In this document: in pieces, positions 1 through 5,910 of the stretch
Position numbering within the stretch: the first letter of the stretch is position 1
Layout of the letters: each line of letters begins with the position of its first letter
Source: Oscillospiraceae bacterium
GTDB taxonomy: Bacteria > Bacillota > Clostridia > Oscillospirales > UBA929
DNA: 14,468 bases
Direction of reading: 5' to 3'
Assembly (NCBI GenBank): GCA_031271525.1
Contig: JAISVO010000175.1
Span: 1-14,468 of the forward strand
Made by a program: the position numbers and the translations under genes
The notes under the pieces: model-generated
The model's input: the letters and a program-made list of their open reading frames with translations, nothing else
Databases searched by the model: none
Told to the model about the DNA's origin: nothing

Positions 1-30
1 ATGTTTTCTTTCGCTTGAAACAGTTCCGAA

Positions 31-53
31 ATTCATGTACTATATACATGAAT
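31..53. repeat. Perfect 9-bp inverted repeat around the DinB-like stop codon
   Basis: ATTCATGTA (31-39) and TACATGAAT (45-53) are exact reverse complements separated by 5 nt. The TAG that ends the DinB-like frame lies at the edge of this loop (40-42). It may be part of the lesion that broke the gene, or a weak hairpin; there is no T-tract that would make it a terminator. Confidence 0.6.
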
Positions 54-192
54 GAAGTTGATGATAAACATGTTTCCATACAGGCAAATCACATAAAATA
101 AAATCCATATTGCAAGTCTGCAGCATGATGTCAGCACTTGTGAAAAGGTGGTCTGTATTCTTTTTGATTGTGTCTATTAACTCGCGGTTCAC
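40..192 (-). pseudogene. DinB-like protein, N-terminal fragment (broken or truncated)
   Basis: I read a 50-residue frame starting at GTG (190-192), because a strong ribosome site (GGGGAGGAG on the minus strand, 201-209) lies 6 nt upstream. The same frame is open further upstream to an ATG at 265-267, but that start has no good ribosome site. The residues (NRELIDTIKKN, then NMDFILCDLPVWKHVYHQLHS) resemble the first helix and the conserved helix of DinB-type four-helix proteins, where a metal-ligand His sits in such a motif; known members are about 150-170 residues. Here a TAG at 40-42 stops the frame after about 50 residues. Past the TAG the same frame stays open to the window edge and reads YMNFGTVSSERKH, so this may be a recent nonsense mutation or a larger disruption. 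The family call is from memory of similar Clostridia proteins and is moderate. The base composition is much more A+T-rich than the rest of the window. Confidence 0.45.
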
Positions 193-281
193 GCGTATCT
201 CTCCTCCCCGCAGTATGTTATTTTTCTCCATAGGCACTTTGCCGTCATCCGCGTAGAAATGTCGCATCTCATTTCATTTCT

Positions 282-293
282 TTGAAGCTTCAA
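282..293. promoter_or_regulatory. 12-bp perfect palindrome just downstream of a promoter, candidate operator
   Basis: TTGAAGCTTCAA (282-293) is a perfect palindrome lying about 6-17 nt downstream of the predicted start site of the minus-strand promoter at 306-334. This is a common place for a repressor operator. No regulator is encoded in the window, so function is inferred from position only. Confidence 0.35.
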
Positions 294-305
294 GGAGACA
301 TACTC

Positions 306-334
306 ACTATATCAGATTCCTCATTTTTTGTCAA
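306..334 (-). promoter_or_regulatory. Sigma-A-type promoter for the DinB-like gene
   Basis: On the minus strand TTGACA (329-334) and TATAGT (306-311) are separated by exactly 17 nt. Transcription would start near 299 and give a leader of about 107 nt before the GTG start at 192. The match to consensus is 6/6 and 5/6. Confidence 0.75.
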
Positions 335-460
335 TCCATAATATAGCAACCTCTCATTGCTGCATCTATTTACTGTTATTTTCTGTCTGCCCACTGTTCA
401 CTGCCATCTGGCCCCTTTAGTTAAACGTAATACCATAAATCCTGATGGGGCCAGTTCGGA

Positions 461-493
461 CAAAACGGGGTTGCGTAAACGTTTACTCAACCC
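461..493 (-). terminator. Probable nusB terminator (hairpin with short T-tract)
   Basis: GGGTTGcGTAAAC (468-480) and GTTTACtCAACCC (481-493) form a 13-bp inverted repeat with one mismatch, starting 17 nt after the nusB stop codon. On the minus strand it is followed by CG and four Ts (462-465). The T-tract is short, so this is a moderate call. The core GTAAACGTTTAC also looks like a LacI-family operator (palindrome with central CG), but no promoter lies next to it. The rest of 335-510 holds no gene I can support. Confidence 0.5.
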
Positions 494-510
494 AAATTTT
501 CAGCACCATA

Positions 511-954
511 TTACACCAATTCAGCGCGTGAAAACGACCCCAAGATCCCGTTGACGAAGGCCGCGACGTCGGCCTCCTCGTATTTTTTGCAGAGATCCAC
601 CGCCGCGTTGATCGCTGCCGCGTTGGGCACGTCCGGACGATATAGTGTTTCGTACATACAAACCCGCATAATGGCGACGGCGACCCGAGGAATCCGGGCG
701 AATTGCCATCCCACCGCGTACCTCTCGATATAACCATCCAGCTCGGCGAGGTGTTCGCTTACACCCGCAACGAGTTCAGAGATATACGAACCCTCTTCCT
801 CACCCGGTGGGGAGTCGTATAAATCGCCCTCTCCCGCCATCCGCTCATAAAATTCGGGCGACAGACGTTCCCGCACAATTTCGGAATCCTCCGGGGAAAA
901 GTCCAGCGCGTATACGATCTGGACGACCGTCTCCCGCGCCGCGATCCGTGTCAT
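511..954 (-). CDS. nusB: Transcription antitermination factor NusB
   Basis: A 147-residue protein with the all-helical NusB fold signature. It starts with MTRIAARETVVQIVYALDF, the arginine-rich first helix that binds boxA RNA, and ends with the typical C-terminal stretch around AAAINAAVDLCKKYEEADVAAFVNGILG. NusB binds boxA RNA together with NusE (ribosomal protein S10) during antitermination of rRNA operons. The ATG at 952-954 is chosen because GGAGGG (964-969) lies 9 nt upstream; the in-frame ATG at 961-963 would be too close to that site, and more upstream starts add residues not typical of the family. The gene stands alone, divergent from the ABC permease operon, with its promoter at 977-1005 and a hairpin terminator shortly after its stop. 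Length is within the usual range of 130-160. Confidence 0.93.
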   Translation of the reverse strand: MTRIAARETVVQIVYALDFSPEDSEIVRERLSPEFYERMAGEGDLYDSPPGEEEGSYISELVAGVSEHLAELDGYIERYAVGWQFARIPRVAVAIMRVCMYETLYRPDVPNAAAINAAVDLCKKYEEADVAAFVNGILGSFSRAELV

Positions 955-976
955 ATGTGGCATCCCTCCGCAAGGC

Positions 977-1005
977 AGTATACAGGAAACCGGAGCAAAA
1001 AGCAA
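977..1005 (-). promoter_or_regulatory. nusB promoter (sigma-A type)
   Basis: On the minus strand TTGCTT (1000-1005) and TATACT (977-982) are separated by 17 nt. Start would be near 970, leaving a leader of only about 16 nt that is mostly the ribosome site. Its -35 box is 3 bp from the -35 box of the divergent promoter on the plus strand. Confidence 0.7.
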
Positions 1006-1008
1006 GCG

Positions 1009-1037
1009 TTGCCAAGCCGAAAATTGTGTGTTATAAT
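1009..1037 (+). promoter_or_regulatory. Promoter of the ABC permease operon (sigma-A type)
   Basis: TTGCCA (1009-1014) and TATAAT (1032-1037) are separated by 17 nt. Start would be near 1044, followed by the ribosome site GGAGGG at 1065-1070 and the GTG start at 1080. Confidence 0.8.
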
Positions 1038-1079
1038 GGGTTGCCAGCCGTTACCTAACAGTGTGGAGGGGTCTAAAAA

Positions 1080-1931
1080 GTGAATAGCCGCAGGCTTCGG
1101 TTTAAGTTCTTTTTGTTAGGATTTCCCGCTATGGCGGGCTTTATCCTCATCTATGTGATCCCATTCGGACGCACTCTGCACTATACCGTTGTGGACGACA
1201 CATGGTGGGAACGCTGGGTGGGCTTGGAAAATTTCCGGACCCTCTTTGCCGACCCAATGTTCCTCCGGGCCTTACGGAGCACCGCGGTCTTTTCGGTCGT
1301 TGGGGTGATCTGCCTGATCTCCTTCTCACTGCTGCTTTCCGTGGGTTTGCAGAAGCTCGGGCGTCGGCTCGCGTTCATCAAAAGCCTGCTGGTCGCGCCG
1401 ATCGTACTGCCCACCGCCGCCGTGGTATTTGTCTGGCAGATGTTGTTCCAAGGGCCGGTTATGACCGAGTTTGAGTATCTTGTGGGGATGAAAACTGCCG
1501 GAAATTTCTTTTCGGTGCTGCCCATCTATCTCCTCTACATATGGAAGCACACCGGGTTGAACATCATCATCCTCGGCGCCGCAATCGCCGCCATCCCCTC
1601 CGAAGCTCGGGAAGCCGCAATCCTAGACGGCGCAAAGGGTTTCCGGCTTTTCCGCTCCGTTACCCTCCCTCTCATCTCGCCGGTGCTGACCTTCGTTGTG
1701 ATGCTCTCCTTCTCCAACTCGCTCAAGGGTTTCCGGGAGAGCCTGCTCTACTACTCCCCCCTCTCGCCCCCGGACGCGCTGTATACCATTCCCTTTTACA
1801 TGGACGAATACTTCCAGCAGTTTGTCTTCTCTAGGCTGACCACAAGCTCGGTGGTCTTTACCTTCCTCATCGTGCTGGTACTGCTGGTGCTGTACCGTTG
1901 GGAGAATCGTTACAATGACAGGATTTATTAA
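1080..1931 (+). CDS. ABC transporter permease, MalF/UgpA-type (sugar family)
   Basis: A 283-residue integral membrane protein with six hydrophobic segments, roughly 11-30, 68-90, 100-123, 145-170, 196-213 and 256-272. The cytoplasmic EAA loop is canonical: EAA at 178-180, then D183 G184 A185 and LP at 196-197; this loop docks on the ATPase. In the CUT1 sugar-uptake family such a protein pairs with a MalG-type partner, here the next gene, which overlaps it by 17 nt. The GTG start at 1080 is set by GGAGGG 9 nt upstream. It is the first gene of a four-gene operon with a good promoter. No solute-binding protein and no ATPase is encoded in the window; a shared MsmX-like ATPase elsewhere could serve it, as is known for other Firmicutes CUT1 systems. 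Substrate cannot be read from the sequence. Confidence 0.9.
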   Translation: MNSRRLRFKFFLLGFPAMAGFILIYVIPFGRTLHYTVVDDTWWERWVGLENFRTLFADPMFLRALRSTAVFSVVGVICLISFSLLLSVGLQKLGRRLAFIKSLLVAPIVLPTAAVVFVWQMLFQGPVMTEFEYLVGMKTAGNFFSVLPIYLLYIWKHTGLNIIILGAAIAAIPSEAREAAILDGAKGFRLFRSVTLPLISPVLTFVVMLSFSNSLKGFRESLLYYSPLSPPDALYTIPFYMDEYFQQFVFSRLTTSSVVFTFLIVLVLLVLYRWENRYNDRIY

Positions 1932-2718
1932 GTCAATCCGAACCGTCAAGCGGAAGCATTGGGTCGGCAAAGCGCTGCTGCTGGCGGCGGGGCTGGCGTT
2001 TGTCGCGCCGCTAGTGATCACGCTGACCGAGTCGCTCCGATACGAGGGGGCGTTCCCCACCGTCAAGCAATACGGCGAGCTGATGATCACCAACAACGCC
2101 GCCCTCCCCTACTTCTGGAACTCGGTGCTGTACGCCCTCGTCATCACGGCGGCCTGTGTGACGCTTTCTTTTCCGCTGGGGTTTGTCTTCGCGAAGGTGA
2201 AGTTTCCGGGACGGAACCTATTGTTTTTCCTCTTTATCATCGCGATGATGCTGCCGTTCCAGTCGATCGCCCTCTCAATGTACATTCAATTGCGGGACCT
2301 GCGCCTGCTGAATAACCGCTGGTCGCTGATTGTGCCGCAGGTCTTCTCCCCCTTCTCGGTCTTCCTCTTCCGGCAATTCATCAAGAGCGTGCCGTCCGAA
2401 CTGCTGGACTACACGACGCTGGAGACTTCGTCAGCCCTCAAGGTGCTGCGTTATGCCGTCCTGCCGCAGACAAGGCCCGCCATCGCCGCCGTCGGGGTGA
2501 TGGTCTTCTGCGAGGCATGGAACATGATTGAGCCGGTGCGGTACTTCATCAACTTCAAGCAGCTGGATATCCGCCCGCTGTCGGTGGTCCTGAACGAGCT
2601 GCCGGCTAAGGTCTACTACGCCGCGGCCGCCGTCTATATCATCCCGATCGTTCTGCTCTTCCTGCTGTTCAAAGATTCGCTGGTAGCTTCGATGGAAAAG
2701 TTCCATTGGGAGAGATAA
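1915..2718 (+). CDS. ABC transporter permease, MalG/UgpE-type, with degenerate EAA loop
   Basis: A 267-residue membrane protein with about six hydrophobic segments (near 19-38, 70-93, 101-123, 137-155, 188-205 and 236-252), the second half of the transmembrane dimer with the preceding gene, which it overlaps by 17 nt. The region that should be the EAA loop, counted back from the conserved LP (183-184), reads D165 Y T T L E T S S in place of EAAxxDGAx. The acidic first residue is kept roughly, but the two alanines and the normally invariant glycine (here T171) are lost. That suggests altered or asymmetric coupling to the ATPase. The partner permease keeps the normal loop. Six residues upstream of the stop the ribosome site of the next gene begins, so the two are translationally close. 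Confidence 0.87.
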   Translation: MTGFIKSIRTVKRKHWVGKALLLAAGLAFVAPLVITLTESLRYEGAFPTVKQYGELMITNNAALPYFWNSVLYALVITAACVTLSFPLGFVFAKVKFPGRNLLFFLFIIAMMLPFQSIALSMYIQLRDLRLLNNRWSLIVPQVFSPFSVFLFRQFIKSVPSELLDYTTLETSSALKVLRYAVLPQTRPAIAAVGVMVFCEAWNMIEPVRYFINFKQLDIRPLSVVLNELPAKVYYAAAAVYIIPIVLLFLLFKDSLVASMEKFHWER

Positions 2719-2720
2719 CG

Positions 2721-3158
2721 ATGTATAACGAACAGCGAGCCTATAAGTCAGCCATACTGGCGCTGCTGGGGCTTTTCCTGCTGACCGTGCTGATTTTCAC
2801 CGTCTATGGTGAAAAGATATACGCAATGGGGAAACCCCTTGTGACCGTGTCGCCGGTACGGCTAAACGGTCCGTATGACAACACCGCCGAGTTGGATCTG
2901 GCCGCCCTGCGGAACGACGAAAACGGCGACTATGTCTACATCATGAGCGCCGAGCAGGCGTACAGTCGGATCGAATACTCGGTGCGGTACACGCCGGTGG
3001 TGGTGCTTTCCAAGACCGGGACCCGGTTTGAGACAAACGCGGGGATTGCGTCGTACAACGATTTTGGGCTGCCCGGCGACGGGAGCGCGGTTCTCACCGA
3101 AACGGCGCCGCTGAAAGACGGGATGCGGGTCCTGTGGAACGGAAGCGGACGAAAGTAA
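2721..3158 (+). CDS. Membrane-anchored protein resembling the C-terminal end of an HlyD/MacA-type adaptor (copy 1)
   Basis: A 145-residue protein with a short N-terminus, one transmembrane segment (about 11-29) and an extracytoplasmic domain. The ATG at 2721 is chosen because GGGAGAG (2708-2714) lies 6 nt upstream; an upstream in-frame ATG at 2706 lies inside the permease gene. The outer domain has LRNDENGDYVYI (63-74), then EQAY, RYTPVVVL (89-96) and a closing ETAPLKDGMRVLW (127-139). This pattern is what I know from the beta-barrel/membrane-proximal end of RND and MacB adaptor proteins (a segment like PLxALRxDxxGDYVYV, then PVxVL, then LxxGxxVV). The coiled-coil hairpin and lipoyl domains of real adaptors are absent. 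It follows the permease pair by 2 nt and is paralogous to the next gene. Function unknown; I infer a partner of the permeases. Confidence 0.72.
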   Translation: MYNEQRAYKSAILALLGLFLLTVLIFTVYGEKIYAMGKPLVTVSPVRLNGPYDNTAELDLAALRNDENGDYVYIMSAEQAYSRIEYSVRYTPVVVLSKTGTRFETNAGIASYNDFGLPGDGSAVLTETAPLKDGMRVLWNGSGRK

Positions 3159-3174
3159 CAACGGGGGTGCTGCC

Positions 3175-3621
3175 ATGAAAGTCACCATTGTCATCCTGCT
3201 CTTCCTCTTCTTTGCGGCGCTGTTCTTCTTCACCCTGTTCGGCAGCGATTTCTACAACTACGACAAGGTGACGGTGACCACGGCGCGGGTGAACGGCGAC
3301 CGCTTCGGCGTCACCATACCGCTGGACGCGGTCCGTAACGACGGCTTCGGGGACTACGTCTATGTCCTGCGCACCGAGCAGGCGTATAGGAACGAGCTGA
3401 ACACCGTCCTGTTTGTCCCAGTGAAGGTGCTCACCTATAACTTCGAGGACCGCACCGCCTATCTGCCCCCCAATCCGCCCGAACGGGACAATGCCCCCCG
3501 GGCGTGGAACGGCGACCGGATCGTGCTGGACTCAACCGAACCGCTGGTGAACGGGCAACGGGTCGTACGGGCGGTGAATGACAAAGTTCCCATCGGAATC
3601 GTCAGAGTGCCAAGGGATTGA
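3175..3621 (+). CDS. Membrane-anchored protein resembling the C-terminal end of an HlyD/MacA-type adaptor (copy 2)
   Basis: A 148-residue protein with one N-terminal transmembrane segment (about 3-22) and an outer domain. It shares with the preceding gene the series IPLDAVRNDGFGDYVYVLRTEQAY (48-71; copy 1 has LDLAALRNDENGDYVYI and EQAY), then VPVKVL (81-86), then EPLVNGQRVV (122-131). The two are therefore tandem paralogs with diverged sequence, spaced by 16 nt, with a GGGGGTG ribosome site before the ATG. As with copy 1, it looks like the last part of an efflux adaptor without hairpin and lipoyl domains. It is the last gene of the operon; a hairpin follows at 3677-3700. A structural role with the permeases is inferred from gene order only. 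It could also be an unrelated family with convergent beta-strand pattern. Confidence 0.72.
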   Translation: MKVTIVILLFLFFAALFFFTLFGSDFYNYDKVTVTTARVNGDRFGVTIPLDAVRNDGFGDYVYVLRTEQAYRNELNTVLFVPVKVLTYNFEDRTAYLPPNPPERDNAPRAWNGDRIVLDSTEPLVNGQRVVRAVNDKVPIGIVRVPRD

Positions 3622-3671
3622 GAGTTTGTTGACACTCGTTTAGCAATGGATATTTACCGAAATTGGCGATT

Positions 3672-3708
3672 AAAAAGGGACCGCAATTCACTGCGGTCCC
3701 TCATTTTA
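3672..3708. terminator. Hairpin terminator between converging operons (rplA and the ABC operon)
   Basis: GGGACCGC (3677-3684) and GCGGTCCC (3693-3700) form a perfect 8-bp stem with an 8-nt loop. On the minus strand it is followed by five Ts (3672-3676), making a standard intrinsic terminator 14 nt after rplA. On the plus strand it is followed by TCATTTTA, a weaker tail that could still end the ABC operon. Confidence 0.88.
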
Positions 3709-3713
3709 TAAAG

Positions 3714-4406
3714 TTACATCAACTTTGCCGTGCTGACCTTGATGCCCGGGCCCATCGTGCTACTGATGACGCAGGAGCGGATATACTGCCCCTTGGCCGC
3801 GGACGGTTTGCTCCGGATGATCGCACGGAGCAGGGTGTCGAAGTTCTCAACCAGCTTTTCCTCGCCGAAGCTCTTCTTGCCCAGCGGGCAGTGGATGATG
3901 TTCGTCTTGTCCAGACGGTACTCCACCTTACCGGCTTTGATCTCGGCAATCGCGCGTGCGACATCGTTTGTCACGGTTCCCGCTTTCGGGTTCGGCATCA
4001 AGCCTTTGGGTCCGAGGATTTTACCGAGCCGTCCAACCACGCCCATCATGTCGGGGGTCGCGACGACTACGTCGTAATCGAAGAAATTCTCGCTCTGGAT
4101 TCTTGTCACCATATCCTCGGCGCCGACAAACTCCGCGCCGGCTTCCTCCGCCGCCTTGGCGTTGTCGCCCTTGGCAAAGACCAAAACGCGCATCGTCTTA
4201 CCGGTGCCGTGCGGAAGGACGACGTTGCCGCGCACCTGCTGATCCGCATGGCGGGAATCGACGCCCAGCTTGACATGGACCTCGACAGTTTCGTCGAACT
4301 TCGCCTTGGCGGTTTGGATCGCCAGCGCAAACGCCTCGTTCATGTCGTACTGCTTCTGGCGGTCAATCAGCTTTTGCGATTCCACATATTTCTTTCCGCG
4401 AAACAT
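3714..4406 (-). CDS. rplA: 50S ribosomal protein L1
   Basis: A complete 230-residue L1, the usual length. It shows the signature run of the family, with the L1 stalk RNA-binding region near DSRHADQQVRGNVVLPHGTGK (50-70) and GPKGLMPNPKAGTVT in the middle of domain II. L1 binds 23S rRNA at the L1 stalk beside the E site and in many bacteria represses its own operon by binding the L11 leader. The ribosome site GGGGAGGGG precedes the ATG. It is 15 nt after rplK. The operon stops here: a strong terminator follows 14 nt later, and rplJ and rplL, which usually come next, are not present. Confidence 0.97.
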   Translation of the reverse strand: MFRGKKYVESQKLIDRQKQYDMNEAFALAIQTAKAKFDETVEVHVKLGVDSRHADQQVRGNVVLPHGTGKTMRVLVFAKGDNAKAAEEAGAEFVGAEDMVTRIQSENFFDYDVVVATPDMMGVVGRLGKILGPKGLMPNPKAGTVTNDVARAIAEIKAGKVEYRLDKTNIIHCPLGKKSFGEEKLVENFDTLLRAIIRSKPSAAKGQYIRSCVISSTMGPGIKVSTAKLM

Positions 4407-4421
4407 ACTGTCCCCTCCCCC

Positions 4422-4847
4422 TTACTCTTCCACGGTAACGCCCATGCTCCGGGCGGTTCCCGCGACCATGCTGATCGCGGTCTCCACCGAGGCGGCGTTG
4501 AGGTCGGGCATCTTCATTTCCGCGATCCTGCGGACATCTTCCTTGCTGATCTTGCTGACCTTTGCGGAATTCGGCGTCGCCGAACCATGCTCGATCTTGC
4601 AAGCCTTCTTGATCAATACCGCCGCCGGAGGCGTCTTGGTGATGAACGAGAAACTGCGGTCGGCGTAGACCGTGATGACCACCGGGATGATCAGGCCGAC
4701 ATCGTTCTTGGTGCGCTCGTTGAATTCTTTCGTGAACGCCATGATGTTGACGCCGTGCTGACCCAGCGCGGGTCCCACCGGCGGCGCGGGCGTAGCCTTG
4801 CCCGCAGGGATTTGCAGCTTGACAAAGCCGACAACTTTCTGTGCCAC
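4422..4847 (-). CDS. rplK: 50S ribosomal protein L11
   Basis: A complete 141-residue L11 of the usual length, with the N-terminal PPVGPALGQHGVNIMAF block (22-38), the proline-rich face that contacts the GTPase-centre rRNA. The C-terminal part carries the RNA-binding domain ending GVTVEE. L11 is needed for factor binding and for RelA activation at stalled ribosomes. The start is GTG at 4845-4847, decided by AGGAGG 9 nt upstream; no ATG is suitably placed. A 78-nt gap separates it from nusG and contains a small CTCCC/GGGAG hairpin (near 4909-4922). I cannot identify an L1-binding mimic in it with confidence. Confidence 0.97.
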   Translation of the reverse strand: MAQKVVGFVKLQIPAGKATPAPPVGPALGQHGVNIMAFTKEFNERTKNDVGLIIPVVITVYADRSFSFITKTPPAAVLIKKACKIEHGSATPNSAKVSKISKEDVRRIAEMKMPDLNAASVETAISMVAGTARSMGVTVEE

Positions 4848-4925
4848 GGGATTTTTCCTCCTAAATATAAAGTGGTGTTGACGGAACGACGCCCAAAGAG
4901 CGCGTTTCCTCCCACAAGGGAGCGA

Positions 4926-5453
4926 TTAGACAACCAAGGGTTCAACCTGCTCCAGCTCCAGCTCGACCGGGGTTTCACGACCGAACAGACTGATGACGAC
5001 CCGTACGCGGTTCTTCTCCAGCTCGATCTCCTCTACGACGCCGACAAAGGTGTTCAAGGGGCCGTCGATGATCTTGACGCTGTCGCCGGCGGCGTAGGGT
5101 ACGATGATCTCATGCTTCTCAACACCCAGCGCCGCGACTTCGGCGTCGGTAAGGGGAACCGGGCGGCTGCCCGGCCCGACAAAACCGGTGACACCGCGGG
5201 TGTTCCGCACCGCGTGCCAGCTCTCGTCGGTCATGGTCATCTTGACAAGGACATAACCGGGGAAGATCTTCCGCTCAACCACCTTTTTCTTGTTGTCGGC
5301 GGTCAGCTCGGTTACTTCCTCGGTGGGTACGCTGACTTCCAAAATCAGATCATGGAGCTTGCGGTTCTCCACCGTCTTTTCAATGGTCGCCGCCACCTTC
5401 TTCTCGTAACCCGAATAGGTATGGACGACAAACCAACTGGCGTTCTCCGGCAT
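4926..5453 (-). CDS. nusG: Transcription termination/antitermination factor NusG
   Basis: A 175-residue NusG of standard length: N-terminal NGN domain beginning SWFVVHTYSGYEKKVA, with FPGYVLVKM and the RNTRGVTGFVG block, then a short linker and a C-terminal KOW domain (from about 120, with GDSVKIIDGPLNTFVGVVEEI). NusG binds RNA polymerase and links it to ribosomal S10 or Rho. Start ATG (5451-5453) overlaps the secE stop by one base (TAATG), and the upstream ribosome site is weak, so translation is probably coupled to secE. Longer in-frame starts run into secE in another frame and are rejected. Confidence 0.97.
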   Translation of the reverse strand: MPENASWFVVHTYSGYEKKVAATIEKTVENRKLHDLILEVSVPTEEVTELTADNKKKVVERKIFPGYVLVKMTMTDESWHAVRNTRGVTGFVGPGSRPVPLTDAEVAALGVEKHEIIVPYAAGDSVKIIDGPLNTFVGVVEEIELEKNRVRVVISLFGRETPVELELEQVEPLVV

Positions 5454-5692
5454 TATACCGTAACCCCGAAGATAAACGGCAAGAAGCGATGGATGAAATA
5501 GGTGAAGACGGTGTCCAGACCGGCGATCGCGACGCCGACCACCACCAGAGCGACCAGAACAATCGCGGTGTTGTTGATCAGCTGCTTCCGGGTGGGCCAC
5601 ACAACCTTCTTTAATTCGCTCTTCGTCTCACGGAACCAACGGTTGAGCCGCGACCCGATCTTAACAAAGATGCTGGGCTTCTTCTCGTTCAT
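5453..5692 (-). CDS. secE: Preprotein translocase subunit SecE
   Basis: A 79-residue single-span SecE, with the conserved amphipathic motif ELKKVVWPTRKQ (26-37) at the cytoplasmic side and one transmembrane helix (about 41-66). It clamps SecY in the SecYEG channel. I chose ATG at 5690-5692, which overlaps the rpmG stop by one base (TGATG); a GTG directly upstream (5693-5695) is an equally spaced alternative with AGGAG 5 nt before it. rpmG-secE-nusG are therefore translationally chained. Confidence 0.95.
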   Translation of the reverse strand: MNEKKPSIFVKIGSRLNRWFRETKSELKKVVWPTRKQLINNTAIVLVALVVVGVAIAGLDTVFTYFIHRFLPFIFGVTV

Positions 5693-5841
5693 CACTTAGA
5701 CTCCTTGTGCGCCGTATGTTTACGGCAAAACCGGCAGTACTTGTTCATTTCAAGGCGGTCGGGGTCATTTTTCTTGTTCTTGACCGTATTGTAGTTCCGC
5801 TGCTTGCACTCGCTGCAAGAGAGTGTGATTCTAACGCGCAT
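5692..5841 (-). CDS. rpmG: 50S ribosomal protein L33 (zinc-ribbon form)
   Basis: A 49-residue protein translated as MRVRITLSCSECKQRNYNTV and onward, ending HTAHKESK. It has both zinc-knuckle pairs, C9xxC12 and C36xxC39 (CSEC and CRFC), so it is the metal-binding C+ paralog of L33 rather than the cysteine-free C- form that many Firmicutes use when zinc is scarce. It starts at ATG 5839-5841 with GAGGTG upstream. It is the first gene of the rpmG-secE-nusG-rplK-rplA transcript, from the promoter at 5943-5971. Confidence 0.96.
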   Translation of the reverse strand: MRVRITLSCSECKQRNYNTVKNKKNDPDRLEMNKYCRFCRKHTAHKESK

Positions 5842-5910
5842 TGCTTGGCACCTCACAAATCAGATTGCTTACCCGTTTTCGTACGGGGACGCGGGGCTTC
5901 TAAATTTTAC

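Noticed and set aside
370..408. CAGTGAACAGTGGGCAG-like heptad pattern on the minus strand, and a similar CAGTTAACAGTCAG at 10263-10276
   Set aside because: These recall degenerate ACAGTNAACAGTG minisatellites of some Clostridia, but each has only two or three imperfect units, so I cannot call a repeat array.
357..554. 65-codon plus-strand frame before nusB
   Set aside because: It has no ribosome site, overlaps the nusB hairpin and the nusB 3' end, and resembles no family.
3629..3656. Promoter-like TTGACA with TATTTA 16 nt later on the plus strand
   Set aside because: The -10 is poor, and the product would run straight into the hairpin at 3677-3700, giving an RNA of about 40 nt. Too weak to call an sRNA.
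3663..5501. 612-codon plus-strand frame across rplA, rplK and nusG
   Set aside because: It is antisense to four well-supported genes on the minus strand, and its product is histidine/arginine/aspartate-rich with no recognisable family. This is typical of long antisense frames in G+C-rich DNA.
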